From NCBI GenBank assembly GCA_020846655.1, contig JADLDL010000219.1:1-37722 (forward strand): a stretch of DNA of 37,722 nucleotides, given 5' to 3'. Under the pieces are notes generated by a model. That model was not told the DNA's origin. It ran no database searches and was given only the letters and a program-made list of their open reading frames with translations. The stretch is from Saprospiraceae bacterium. GTDB lineage: Bacteria; Bacteroidota; Bacteroidia; Chitinophagales; Saprospiraceae. The position numbers and the translations under genes were made by a program. Positions 18,101 to 26,377 of this stretch are shown piece after piece (within the stretch, counting starts at the first letter, position 1; each line of letters opens with the position of its first letter).

Positions 18101-18308
18101 TGCCGTTGGACGTGCCTTTTTCCTGTACGCTGACGCCGATCAGGGGCTGCTGGTCTTCGGCAGAGCGCACCGTGCCGGTTACGGCAATTTGCTGCGCCAG
18201 GCCAGGGCTATTGGCCAAGGTCCAAAAAAAGCACAGCGCCAACACCCGCACAGACACCCATTGAACAGAAAGAACACGGCCCATTGGCCCCTTTGCTACT
18301 TGTTTCAT
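15156..18308 (-). CDS. susC: SusC/RagA family TonB-linked outer-membrane transporter
   Basis: This 1050-residue protein has a signal peptide (about 1-39, ending PGLAQQ). A carboxypeptidase-regulatory-like beta domain follows (about 42-125, VTGTVRSAEDQQPLIGVSVQ), then the SusC signature VVVTGYKKEIRADVTSAIAS, and a plug domain with IRGAGTLGNNNPLFIIDGVP and NDIESIEVLKDGAAAAIYGA. A 22-strand-type barrel fills the rest, ending RTFILGANLDF. It imports oligosaccharides through the outer membrane using TonB energy, in complex with SusD encoded directly downstream. No N-terminal STN or anti-sigma-interacting domain precedes the carboxypeptidase-like domain, which agrees with control by the divergent AraC protein rather than an ECF sigma/anti-sigma pair. 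Confidence 0.95.
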   Translation of the reverse strand: MKQVAKGPMGRVLSVQWVSVRVLALCFFWTLANSPGLAQQIAVTGTVRSAEDQQPLIGVSVQEKGTSNGTATDATGAYRLQVSAGATLLFSYVGFDKQEIPLLDRTVLDVVLGAGSQVLQSVVVTGYKKEIRADVTSAIASIKGKDLEKLAVSGIDQALQGQAPGVQVTQTTGAPGDDIAVRIRGAGTLGNNNPLFIIDGVPTTGNINMFSTNDIESIEVLKDGAAAAIYGARAANGVIVITTKRGKAGTPRFSFNTAAGVSEAYRLPELLNAAEYLNIRNEAINNANTLRDPARQLDTFDLALLDSLPDVDWLNQVFRTAPFQRYSLSATGGSETSSYFIQAEYLDQQGTFRGQGFKKYGLRFNGELGNKRFKVGNNISFSFTDRKVINSSGDGFGAGNELSGIRYALIAAPVFPVRKPDGSYYNVSSELGDPLLYGDGNANPLAFIDATDWTLQRYRMFGSLFAELTLLQGLKLRTTLGGDFLFENEKLFKQRLSQAIYDPSSLNEGRVFDQNLVWNNTLDLQRTFGRSRVSALLGMEAIQNQTNYLGASANNFTRTDPLFRYLNNSVPIDIKNIGASGIVTEWALLSYFAQASYSFDNRYVLGASIRRDGSSRFGANNRFGVFPSVSAAWNISNEAFFEPLQFVSMLKLRASWGRLGNQEIGIYPYSSLVGTGQRVYVFGDKIVTGAQVLETGNSNIKWETSTQLDIGLDFSIWEDRLSFIADYYRKVTNDILVRVPVPQAGGATSPPFVNAGEVENKGLELGIIFKNRIGEFSYSIGGNISSVRNKVLSVAGSEPILGGFGLSDGPITKTEPGYPVGSFFLYKMAGIFQSQAEIDAAPYQTDDTRPGDVRFADLNGDNVINDKDRDHFGSPFPDFIYGINLGMNWKNLDLSILGQGVQGNDVYFLYGNFAYETQSRGFNSYRDILNRWTPGNTSTDIPKVSLDDRNGNRRISTRWLEDGSYFRIRNITLGYTFKSLIRSESIRNLRVYVTAQNAFTFTRYPGLDPEIQANTNDTRGINVSSDLAVGIDWGTVPAPRTFILGANLDF

Positions 18309-18382
18309 GCTTACCCAATTTGAAGACCACCGAATTCCGGAACAAATGTTCGTATCAGCAAAAGTGGACCTTTATCAAAAGG

Positions 18383-18393
18383 GTATCTGATAC
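18383..18393. promoter_or_regulatory. GTATC-T-GATAC palindrome in the susC/araC intergenic region
   Basis: A perfect 5-bp inverted repeat around one base lies in the 160-bp divergent region, and a related GTATCAG occurs at 18352-18358. TATC half-sites spaced over about 40 bp could be operator sites for the adjacent AraC-type protein. This rests on pattern and position only. Confidence 0.3.
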
Positions 18394-18411
18394 TTTAATG
18401 CAAATACATGG

Positions 18412-18419
18412 TACTTTTG
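18412..18419 (+). promoter_or_regulatory. Candidate -7 box (TACTTTTG) for the AraC-type gene
   Basis: The octamer fits the Bacteroidota sigma-ABfr -7 consensus TAnnTTTG and lies 50 bp before the regulator's ATG. I see no well-spaced -33 TTTG, so support is partial. No clear counterpart for susC was found on the minus strand. Confidence 0.35.
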
Positions 18420-18468
18420 TGAAACACTAGTTGGTGCCTGCGTTCCATTCAAAAATTAAATTTTAAAA

Positions 18469-19446
18469 ATGAATATCTACCGGGAGATTACCCCTCTGAA
18501 AGAACCGGATGTTTTTGTGATCCTGGATTCCTGCAACAACGGGTTTGATTACCCCATTCACAACCACCCGGAATTTGAACTGAACCTGGTGGCCGGCATT
18601 TCAGGCACCCGGATCGTAGGCGATTCCACAGAACGCTACAGCGAAATGGATTTGGTGTTGCTGGGGCCATACCTGTACCACAAATGGGATGGCGACGAAG
18701 AACACCAGCGGCAAGGCAGACCCTACCGCGTCATCACCATACAATTCGGCATGGACCTGTTCAGCGCCCATCTATTTCAAAAAGAGCGGTTTTATAAAAT
18801 TCGGAAACTGCTCGAAGATTCGGCGCGGGGCATCAAATTTCACGGCAAAACCTTCGAAGAAGCCATGAAAATGATGATCAGCCTTACCCAAGACAACGGC
18901 TTTGCCAGCATCATTGAATTTATGCAACTCCTGGATTTGCTCTCGCAATCCACCGAAACGACCTACCTCGTGAGTGAGGGATTTATGCCGCAGGCCCTCA
19001 AGTCCGATAGCCGCCGCATCCAACTCGTGTACAACTACATCTTAAAAAACTTTGCGGATCATTCGATCAAAATTGGCGATGTGGCCTCCTGGGTGAACAT
19101 GAGCACCTCAGCCTTCAGCCATTTTTTTCAGAAATACAACAACAAGAGTTTTACCCAATTTTTGCTGGACGTGCGGATCGGCCATGCTTGCAAACGCCTG
19201 TTGAGCACCGACGAAACCGTCAACCAGATCGGGTACAGCGCCGGCTTCAACAACATCGCCAATTTCAACCGGCTGTTCAAAAAGTACCGCTCCTGCACGC
19301 CCACAGAATACCGCCGGCGCTACAAGGAGAAAAATGAGTTCGACTGGGCCAACCAAATTACGCCCTGGCAGTTTTTGCCGCAGCAATCCGGCAACGGCGA
19401 AGTGTTGCGGCCGGCGCAGTATGCCACGCGCTTGATTCACCTGTGA
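18469..19446 (+). CDS. AraC family transcriptional regulator of the PUL
   Basis: This 325-residue protein has an N-terminal cupin-like sensing domain (HNHPEFELNL with H31 and H33, then a glycine-rich strand pattern to about 110), a helical linker, and a C-terminal pair of helix-turn-helix motifs (about 190-290). The latter include IKIGDVASWVNMSTSAFSHF and IGYSAGFNNIANFNRLFKKY, ending with the typical SCTPTEYRRRY. AraC proteins with this layout usually bind a sugar through the cupin and activate nearby operons. It is divergent from susC with a 160-bp shared regulatory region, so it most likely controls the PUL. After the HTH there is a tail of about 35 residues with no recognised domain. The gene converges with the permease gene ending 12 bp away. 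Confidence 0.93.
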   Translation: MNIYREITPLKEPDVFVILDSCNNGFDYPIHNHPEFELNLVAGISGTRIVGDSTERYSEMDLVLLGPYLYHKWDGDEEHQRQGRPYRVITIQFGMDLFSAHLFQKERFYKIRKLLEDSARGIKFHGKTFEEAMKMMISLTQDNGFASIIEFMQLLDLLSQSTETTYLVSEGFMPQALKSDSRRIQLVYNYILKNFADHSIKIGDVASWVNMSTSAFSHFFQKYNNKSFTQFLLDVRIGHACKRLLSTDETVNQIGYSAGFNNIANFNRLFKKYRSCTPTEYRRRYKEKNEFDWANQITPWQFLPQQSGNGEVLRPAQYATRLIHL

Positions 19447-19458
19447 GCCGGCGCGTTT

Positions 19459-21825
19459 TTACTCGGCCTTCAAGGCCTCGGTCAACTTCATGCGCCAGAT
19501 TTGCCAAACCTTGATGCCCAGTGTCGCCAGGATCACCACAATCAGACAAGTGGATGAAAAAAAGAGCACCGACAGCGGGATACCTGCGTGAATTTTGTAG
19601 ATGCTGTTCATCATAGCCAGCGCAAAAAAACGTCCCATCCAGGCGCCGGCCAGCAAGGAAATCAGGAGAACCAGCAGGTAGTTGCGGTTGAGTTGGAACG
19701 AAATATGGCCCGAAGTGGCGCCCAGTACCCGCCGAATAGCCAGGGCGCGAAACTGCTTGAGGGCATTGAGTGAAACGATGGCAAACAAACCGCTGATGGT
19801 CAGTAGCAAAATGACGATACTGAACACCAGCATCGAGCCGGCAATGTTATCCGACACCTCAATGGCTTCGGCCACGACCTGATTTTGATAAAATCCGTTG
19901 AAGGGTTTGTAGGGGAACAATTGTTTCCAACTGCGTTCCAGGTCGCCAAACACGGCGTGCAGGTCTTCCGGTTTGGTTTTTACGATACAGAACCGGTATT
20001 GTTCTTCGGGCACCAAATGCACCACCACAGGCGTCATAGGGTCGAAGGGCGAATCGATCATAAAATCATGGACCACCCCAACGATTCGGTACATGCCGGA
20101 GTCCAGTTGCAGCGTCTGCCCCAGCATGTCCTGGCCACCGCCGACTTCGCGCACGAAAGTTTCGTTGACCAAAATATCGGGGCTGGTGCCGGATTCGGAA
20201 GAACGGCTGAAGCCTTCGCCGGCTTTCATTTCCATCTCTACCAGGGGCAGGTATTCTTTGCCGGCTTCCAGCCAGCGGGTCTCCTGAGTGACGCCCTGGT
20301 GCTCAAATTCGACCTGCCGGAAACTGAACCCAATGTGGTGCCGGGTGCCGGCGCTCGCTTCGATCTTTGGATTTTGCCGGATCACATCCTGAAAAGCCCG
20401 GAACGACTGCATGTCGGGCAGTTCCACACCCAGCAGCGACTCCCGGTTGTAGCCGACATCAGCATGGCGTTGCACCGAGGCATTGTGGGCAAAACCAAAG
20501 CCCACCACCAGTGCCGCCACCGAAATAGCGATTTGCATGCCCAGCATAAGCCTGGAGAAAAGGCTGGCGCCGCCAAAGCGCAGGCTGCCGCGAAAAATAC
20601 TGGTGGGGTTAAATCGGCTGATGTAAAAGGCCGGATAGGCGCCCGCCAGCAGGGTAGTGCCAAAGAGGGTGACCAACAGGAAAATCAAAATGGCGGGGTT
20701 GTTGGCAAAGGCAATTTTTAGATCCAGTTGCTTCCAGGTAGCGCTATACCAGTCTGTGATGGGGTACACCAGAAATATACCCAGCAGCACGGCGGCGAGG
20801 CAAATCAGAAAGGCTTCCGCCAACAACTGCCGCATCAACTGGCCACTGGTGCCGCCCATGACCTTCCGGACGCCCATTTCGCGCAGGCGCCGGTTGCCAA
20901 TAGCGATCGTGGTGTTGGCAAAATTCAGGCAAGCCGTTAGCAGCAACATGAGCGCTACGGTGATATTGCCCCAGACGGCTGCCGGCGGAACGCCACTCCA
21001 CAAATTGTTCCAGCGCAACGAGCGCGATTCCAGGGCCATTTGCGCCAAGGCCCCCAGGCGGTAGCGCTCTACCTGCCAGGTGGCATTGGCCTGGGTTTGC
21101 GGCGCGTCGTAGGCTTGCAGGGCAGATTCCACGGCTGCCACCCCAGTACCGGGTTTTAAGCGGAGGAAGGTGGCATCTACAAACCAGCGCCAGGAGTCGT
21201 ACACCACAGGCTTGTCGCCCTGCAACTGGTTGTCCAGGTGGGTCAGGAAATCAAACCGCAGGCTCGAGTTTTTCGGACAGTTTTTTAATACCCCCGACAC
21301 GGTCATGGCCTTGGGCGCCGGTTCATCGGCATACAAGGTAATGGCCTGGCCGATCGGGTTTTCCGTTCCAAAGTACTTTTGCGCCATTTCCTCGGTGATG
21401 AGCAAGGCATTCCGGTCGGCCAGCCGGGCTTGACCGGCCAGCAGCGGGAACTCGAACAGGTCCAGAAAATTCTCGTCCACAAAATGGACCTGCTGGGCAA
21501 ATACATGTTCATCGCGTTTGACAGTCAGCCCGCGAGAATCAATCCGGGTAGCTGCCTCCACGCCGGCAATTTGCCCCGGCGCCACTTGTGCCAGGGTAGC
21601 CGGGGAGGTACCGTGCGGCTGGTGGTTGCTTTGCCGGTAGGCCTCCACCCGGTACATCCGCGCCTGATCCGGATGCCATTGGTCAAAACTGTGGGCATAC
21701 TGGTAGTTGGTGTACGACAGCAGGCAAAAGGCCAGCGCCAGTCCCAGCCCTAAAATATTGATGAGCAAATAGGCGCGGTTTTGGCGAAAATGCCGGAGCG
21801 CGATTTTTACGTAGTTTTGAAGCAT
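19459..21825 (-). CDS. ABC transporter permease, duplicated MacB-PCD/FtsX type (divergent member)
   Basis: This 788-residue inner-membrane protein has one N-terminal helix (about 18-40), a periplasmic MacB-PCD-like domain, a three-helix FtsX core (about 285-410), a further helix and second periplasmic domain (about 430-665), and a second FtsX core to the end. Central signature: NRRLREMGVRKVMGGTSGQL. The C-terminal signature has drifted to FRALAIRRVLGATSGHISFQ and the ending to LTEALKAE, where the other copies in the window have RTKEIGVRKVLGAS and a SLRSE-like end. MacB/FtsX-type permeases couple a separate ATPase to work on envelope substrates, such as export of peptides or lipoproteins; the substrate is unknown here. 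It is 28 bp after the permease gene at 21854-24259, in the likely operon with the LytTR system. Confidence 0.85.
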   Translation of the reverse strand: MLQNYVKIALRHFRQNRAYLLINILGLGLALAFCLLSYTNYQYAHSFDQWHPDQARMYRVEAYRQSNHQPHGTSPATLAQVAPGQIAGVEAATRIDSRGLTVKRDEHVFAQQVHFVDENFLDLFEFPLLAGQARLADRNALLITEEMAQKYFGTENPIGQAITLYADEPAPKAMTVSGVLKNCPKNSSLRFDFLTHLDNQLQGDKPVVYDSWRWFVDATFLRLKPGTGVAAVESALQAYDAPQTQANATWQVERYRLGALAQMALESRSLRWNNLWSGVPPAAVWGNITVALMLLLTACLNFANTTIAIGNRRLREMGVRKVMGGTSGQLMRQLLAEAFLICLAAVLLGIFLVYPITDWYSATWKQLDLKIAFANNPAILIFLLVTLFGTTLLAGAYPAFYISRFNPTSIFRGSLRFGGASLFSRLMLGMQIAISVAALVVGFGFAHNASVQRHADVGYNRESLLGVELPDMQSFRAFQDVIRQNPKIEASAGTRHHIGFSFRQVEFEHQGVTQETRWLEAGKEYLPLVEMEMKAGEGFSRSSESGTSPDILVNETFVREVGGGQDMLGQTLQLDSGMYRIVGVVHDFMIDSPFDPMTPVVVHLVPEEQYRFCIVKTKPEDLHAVFGDLERSWKQLFPYKPFNGFYQNQVVAEAIEVSDNIAGSMLVFSIVILLLTISGLFAIVSLNALKQFRALAIRRVLGATSGHISFQLNRNYLLVLLISLLAGAWMGRFFALAMMNSIYKIHAGIPLSVLFFSSTCLIVVILATLGIKVWQIWRMKLTEALKAE

Positions 21826-21853
21826 AGCACCTGGATGTTAAGCGTGCTGAATA

Positions 21854-24259
21854 TTATTCGCTGCGCAAACTTTTCACCGGATTGGCGATAGCGGCCCGCA
21901 ACGCATGGTAACTGGTGGTCAAAAACGTGAGCAGCGCCACGCCGAAAAACGCCAGGCCATATACCGAGTAGTTCATTTCGGTGTGGTAAGCGAAGGTGCC
22001 GAGCCATTTTCGCATAAAAAACCAGGCGATCAGGAAGGCCGGGACGGCCGCAATCAGTACCAGAAACACAAAATTGCGGGTCAGCAAATACACAATGTCG
22101 CCCGTAGCAGCACCCAGCACCCGGCGAACACCGATCTCCTTGGTGCGCTGTTCGGCCGTAAAGGAGGCCAGGCCCAGCAGGCCCAGACAAGCCACTACGA
22201 TCATCAGTACGCTGAAAAGGGTGAAAATTTTGGCTCGGATTTGATCGGCCTGGTACAATTCCATAAACGCAGCGTCCACAAAATCATACTCAAACGGGGT
22301 GTTGGGAAACACTTCCCGCCAGGTATTCTCCACAAATTGAACCGTGGCAGTCAGATCCTCCGCATTTTTTGGTTGTATGCGGGCATGCACGACCGGATTG
22401 TTGAAGGATGGGTAGAACAAGAGCGACGAAATGGGCTCGTACAGCGATTTCTGGTGAAAATCTTTGACCACACCAACTACTTGTACAAACGGCAGGGTAT
22501 CGTTGGTGCCAAACTGGAAACGGCGGCCAATGGGATCTTTCCAGCCCAGGCGCTTGACCATAGCCTCATTGACCAGCACCGCCTTCGTGCTGTCGGTTTT
22601 GTAATCAAAACTAAAATTCCGGCCAGTTGCCATTTTGGCGCCCAACGTCGGGAAAAAGTCATAATCCACCCCGTACAGGTCCACGCCATATTGCTCCATC
22701 CGGCCTTCCGAATTTTCGGCATTGATCAGGTTTTTTCCATAGCCTTCGCCCGGGGTCGTGGAGCTGGTTCCGATACTGGTGATTTTGGGGTTTTGCAGGA
22801 GTTTTTCGCGCAATACGGTGTATTTTTCCTGGGCTTGCGGGCTTTCCAGCGTAAACTTTATCACATTTTCCTTATCAAAACCCAAATTTTTGGTGCGCAG
22901 GTAGTTCATTTGATCGTAAATGATTCCCGTGCCGATGAGCATAAAAATGGTGATGGCAAATTGTACAATCACCAGTGTTTTGCGCAGCATAGGGTTGCCG
23001 GAGCCTTTGCCCAGCGCACCTTTCAGCACTTTGATCGGCTCAAAGGCCGAGAGGTAAAATGCCGGATAACTGCCCCCCATGACTCCTGTGAGCAAGGCCG
23101 CAAACAAGGCGCCCAACAGCACCTGGGGCGTCCAAAGCAAGTCACGGGTCAGCGTGACGTCGAAGGCCTTGTTGAACACCGGCAGCAGCAACAGCACCAG
23201 CAAAAAACTCAGCGCCAACGAAACAAGGGTGAACAGCAGCGATTCGGACAGGAACTGCCACACCAGTTGGCGCCGCTCGGAGCCCAACACCTTGCGTACG
23301 CCAACTTCCATTGCGCGGCGGGTGGCGCGGGCCGTAGCCAGGTTCATATAGTTGATGCAGGCAATAAGCAGCATAAACAAGGCCACTGCGCTAAAAATAT
23401 ACAAAAAGCCGGCTTCCCCGGAAGGCTCCGGCTCGCCTTCAAACGTAGCATTCAGGTGGATCGTTTTCAGCGGCAAGAGCTCGTACTTTACCTGTATGTT
23501 GAACTGGTCGAAAATGACGGCTACATACTTTTGAATCACGCCGGGCCATTTCGCCGCGAACGCCTGTGGGTCGGCGCCTTCGCGGAGCAGCACGTAGGAA
23601 AAAATACCGAAGCCGCCCCAGGAGTTTGAATTGGGGCGCATAAAGTCCGGATTGGAATTGGCAGAAAGCATGACCGTGGCGATCAGGTGCGAATACGCCG
23701 GCATGTCGCGGTACACGCCAGTAACTTTGTATTCCTTACCGCTGGGCGTTTTCAGCACCTCTCCGATGGGGTTTTTATTGCCGAAGATGCGTTCCGCCAC
23801 GGAGCTGCACAAGGCCATGGAAAAGGGCTCCCGAAGCGCCGTTTTGGCATCGCCTTGGAGAAAATCAAAACTGAACACGTCGCAAACCGTCGAGTCGACG
23901 AGAAACACCTTTTCCTCAAAAAAAAACTTGTCTTTGTACTCCAGCCGGGTGCGGCCATTGGGCACAAACCGAACATACTCCTCCACCTCCGGAAAATCCT
24001 GCCGCAATTGCATGGCCAGGGGATTCTGCGTGACGGCCCAGCGAAAATGGTTGTCGGGCTCAGTGATGTCGGATGAAATGCGGTAGATCCGGTCTGCCTT
24101 GGCGTGGTACGCGTCGAAGCGCGTTTCCTCGGTCAGGTACAGCAGAATGAACAGGGTGGCGGCAATGCCGATGGTCAACCCGACTACATTCAGAACGGTA
24201 TAGCCCGGGTTCAGGCGAAAGTTACGCAGGGTAATTTTCAGGTAATTGCTTAACATCAT
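21854..24259 (-). CDS. ABC transporter permease, duplicated MacB-PCD/FtsX type
   Basis: This protein of about 801 residues starts MMLSNYLKITLRNFRLNPGY. It has a first helix (about 20-42), a periplasmic MacB-PCD-like domain, an FtsX core with AMEVGVRKVLGSERRQLVWQ, then a second periplasmic domain and a second FtsX core with EQRTKEIGVRRVLGAATGDI, ending NPVKSLRSE. The frame extends upstream another 34 codons, but those residues do not look like a membrane-protein start, so the ATG at 24259 next to the conserved NYLKI region is used. There is no ATP-binding domain. A 155-bp gap separates it from the response regulator gene on the same strand, which suggests regulation by or functional coupling to that system. 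Confidence 0.88.
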   Translation of the reverse strand: MMLSNYLKITLRNFRLNPGYTVLNVVGLTIGIAATLFILLYLTEETRFDAYHAKADRIYRISSDITEPDNHFRWAVTQNPLAMQLRQDFPEVEEYVRFVPNGRTRLEYKDKFFFEEKVFLVDSTVCDVFSFDFLQGDAKTALREPFSMALCSSVAERIFGNKNPIGEVLKTPSGKEYKVTGVYRDMPAYSHLIATVMLSANSNPDFMRPNSNSWGGFGIFSYVLLREGADPQAFAAKWPGVIQKYVAVIFDQFNIQVKYELLPLKTIHLNATFEGEPEPSGEAGFLYIFSAVALFMLLIACINYMNLATARATRRAMEVGVRKVLGSERRQLVWQFLSESLLFTLVSLALSFLLVLLLLPVFNKAFDVTLTRDLLWTPQVLLGALFAALLTGVMGGSYPAFYLSAFEPIKVLKGALGKGSGNPMLRKTLVIVQFAITIFMLIGTGIIYDQMNYLRTKNLGFDKENVIKFTLESPQAQEKYTVLREKLLQNPKITSIGTSSTTPGEGYGKNLINAENSEGRMEQYGVDLYGVDYDFFPTLGAKMATGRNFSFDYKTDSTKAVLVNEAMVKRLGWKDPIGRRFQFGTNDTLPFVQVVGVVKDFHQKSLYEPISSLLFYPSFNNPVVHARIQPKNAEDLTATVQFVENTWREVFPNTPFEYDFVDAAFMELYQADQIRAKIFTLFSVLMIVVACLGLLGLASFTAEQRTKEIGVRRVLGAATGDIVYLLTRNFVFLVLIAAVPAFLIAWFFMRKWLGTFAYHTEMNYSVYGLAFFGVALLTFLTTSYHALRAAIANPVKSLRSE

Positions 24260-24414
24260 AGCTATAGTTGTTGCGGGTACACGCTTCAAGGTCTGTGCCA
24301 GTGTTGCAAGGGACTGAAAGCCAGTTAGATAAGAGCGGACAGGTGCTCCACTGGTGTTCATTTTTGAACAGCGTTTGTTTCAGAAACGAACAACGGACGG
24401 TGGTGCAAAGCCCT

Positions 24415-25101
24415 CTACTTCAGGGCTTGCAAAAAGGTTTCGCGGTACTGGCCGCCTACCGGGAGTTCTTTTTGGCCCACATCCACCAACTGCGGGGTAT
24501 AGGCCTTGATTTTGTCTATCCGGACCAAGTACGAGCGGTGTATGCGCACAAATGCCTCGGCCGGCAACTCCCTGGCCAGTTCGCCCAGTTTCTGGTACGT
24601 GACCACCGAGCCGCCATGTTGAAGAAAAATGCGGACGTAGTTGCTCAGGCTTTCGACATAGCAAATCTCGTCGAGGTACACCTGCACCATTTTTTGTGCC
24701 GACTTGAAATACAAAAAGCGCCGGGCAAGTGGGGGCACGGCATCGCCCAATGCGGGCTTGGGTGCGGCTTTTTGGATGGCTTTTAAAAAACGCTCGAAGG
24801 AAACCGGCTTCAGCAGGTAATCGACCACGTCGAACTCATACCCCTCCAGGGCATACTCGCGGTAGGCGGTCGTCAGGATCACTTTGGGGCGCTGTTGCAG
24901 GCTTTGGAGCAGGGACAAGCCGGTCATGCCGGGCATTTCGATATCGAGCAGGAGCAAATCTACCGGCAGGCGCTGCAGGGTATTGTAGGCTTCAATACCA
25001 TTCCGGCAACTGCCGGCGAGTTCCAGACCCTCGATCTGGCGGATATATTTTTCCAGAATACCAATGGCAATGGGTTCGTCGTCGACAATCAGAATCTTCA
25101 T
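24415..25101 (-). CDS. LytTR family response regulator
   Basis: This 228-residue protein has a receiver domain (about 1-115) with MKILIVDDEP, the phospho-acceptor in DIEMPGMTGL (D53), the conserved Thr in LTTAY (about 76-78) and Lys in DYLLKPVSF (K98). It is followed by a LytTR DNA-binding domain (about 125-226) with CYVESLSNYVRIFL and FVRIHRSYLVRIDKI. LytTR proteins bind direct repeats upstream of target genes, often for envelope functions. The ATG overlaps the kinase stop codon (ATGA, 4 bp), so the pair is translationally coupled. The frame is open far upstream of this ATG inside the kinase gene, but the receiver fold begins exactly here. Nearby permease genes are plausible targets. Confidence 0.95.
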   Translation of the reverse strand: MKILIVDDEPIAIGILEKYIRQIEGLELAGSCRNGIEAYNTLQRLPVDLLLLDIEMPGMTGLSLLQSLQQRPKVILTTAYREYALEGYEFDVVDYLLKPVSFERFLKAIQKAAPKPALGDAVPPLARRFLYFKSAQKMVQVYLDEICYVESLSNYVRIFLQHGGSVVTYQKLGELARELPAEAFVRIHRSYLVRIDKIKAYTPQLVDVGQKELPVGGQYRETFLQALK

Positions 25102-26195
25102 GCGCGCTTGATTTTCAAATGAATATAAAAAAAATCGGCCTGGTTGTCCACCTGTAGACTGTATTGCCCGGGAAAGAGCAGGTCGAGCCGGCGCCGCACA
25201 TTTTCCAACCCGATGCCAGAATTGGGCGCCCCCGGCCGGCCGGCATCGCGGTTGTTTTTTACCCAAAATTCCAGCTGCTCCGGCTGCGCATTCAGGTTGA
25301 TTTCCAGGTCCAGGAGCCCCTGCGCCGAGCCGCCGTGTTTGAAGGCATTTTCCACAAAAGGCACCAGCAACAAGGGCGGCATGCGCCAGTGCTCCGGCTG
25401 TCCTTGGCGCTCCATACGGATACTCAGGTGATCGCCCCAACGGAGGGATTCCAGGGCAATCAAGTCGTTCAGAATGTCCAGTTCCCGCTCCAGCGGCAAT
25501 TCCGGCGCTTTGGCTTCGTGCAGGATGTAGCTCATGATACCCGAGAGTTGGAGCAAGAGGCCCGGCATGCGGTCGGAGCGGTCCAGCGCCAATCCGTAGA
25601 GGTTGTTCTGGGTATTGAATAAAAAATGCGGGTTCAGTTGGGTTTTCAGGTATTGCAGTTCGGTTTCCACCTGGTGGCGCCGCAGCGCCTCGGAGGTGTT
25701 TTTTTCCGTAAAATAATGCCGAACCAACTGGATTGCACCGGTAAACACCACCACCGGCAGGCAACCCGCTGCGTATTGCAGCAAGCCGGAAAGCCGGATC
25801 CAGGTGCTGAAATGGTCCCTGGACAACAACAATTCCTGCGGCCGGGCCAGGTACTGGTCCAGCCAGCCGTAGTGCAATACCGAAACCAGCGCCAGCACCA
25901 GCAGCATCGCCAAGCCGTATGCCCACCACTTGCGCTGAAACAACAACCGGGGCATCAGGAGGTACAAATTCAGGTACACGGCGATCAGTTTGCCGGGCAG
26001 TTTCCACAGTTCCACGTGCAAAGCCTGGTAGAAATTTTCGGGCGAGACCACCCGCGTGATGACTTCCCGGCCGGTTTCTGGCGAAATGGTGATGTTTTCC
26101 ATTTCATAAAAATTCATAAACACCAGGCCCTGGCTGAGCAAATACAACAGCCAGAACAGCAGGTGCAACAACAGCAGTTTTACCGGAATACGCAT
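25098..26195 (-). CDS. LytS/YehU-type sensor histidine kinase
   Basis: This 365-residue inner-membrane kinase has about four hydrophobic helices in its first 170 residues (first: KLLLLHLLFWLLYLLSQGLV) and a loop of some 45 residues after helix 1 that could sense a signal outside the cytoplasm. The cytoplasmic His_kinase domain contains LKTQLNPHFLFNTQNNLYGL with the phosphorylatable His near residue 189, VPFVENAFKHG (N-box, about 282-292) and SGIGLENVRRRLDLLFPGQY (G-box). It phosphorylates the LytTR regulator whose gene overlaps its end by 4 bp. The frame is open further upstream, but the ATG at 26195 sits directly before the first membrane helix and was chosen for that reason. Confidence 0.92.
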   Translation of the reverse strand: MRIPVKLLLLHLLFWLLYLLSQGLVFMNFYEMENITISPETGREVITRVVSPENFYQALHVELWKLPGKLIAVYLNLYLLMPRLLFQRKWWAYGLAMLLVLALVSVLHYGWLDQYLARPQELLLSRDHFSTWIRLSGLLQYAAGCLPVVVFTGAIQLVRHYFTEKNTSEALRRHQVETELQYLKTQLNPHFLFNTQNNLYGLALDRSDRMPGLLLQLSGIMSYILHEAKAPELPLERELDILNDLIALESLRWGDHLSIRMERQGQPEHWRMPPLLLVPFVENAFKHGGSAQGLLDLEINLNAQPEQLEFWVKNNRDAGRPGAPNSGIGLENVRRRLDLLFPGQYSLQVDNQADFFYIHLKIKRA

Positions 26196-26377
26196 GGCTT
26201 CAAAGGTCCGGCTTTCAGCGTTTTTCCGGCAGGGAATTATCCGAAACCCCGGATTCTTCATGCCAATTGTACTTCGCATAAGGTACGGGCACTTTCGCCA
26301 CGGAAACAAGGGGCTTCACCACAAGTTCCGGCGCCGACTGCCGGCGCGGCGTTCCTTTGTTCAAAAAATTCAGGATT

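Noticed and set aside
21905-23629. Plus-strand open frame of 574 codons opposite a permease gene
   Set aside because: Its translation is rich in His, Gln and Arg with low-complexity runs, as expected for the antisense of a membrane protein gene; no domain is seen.
24415-26007. 530-residue version of the response regulator
   Set aside because: The extra 302 upstream residues are an alternate-frame reading of the histidine kinase gene; the receiver domain begins exactly at the ATG at 25101.
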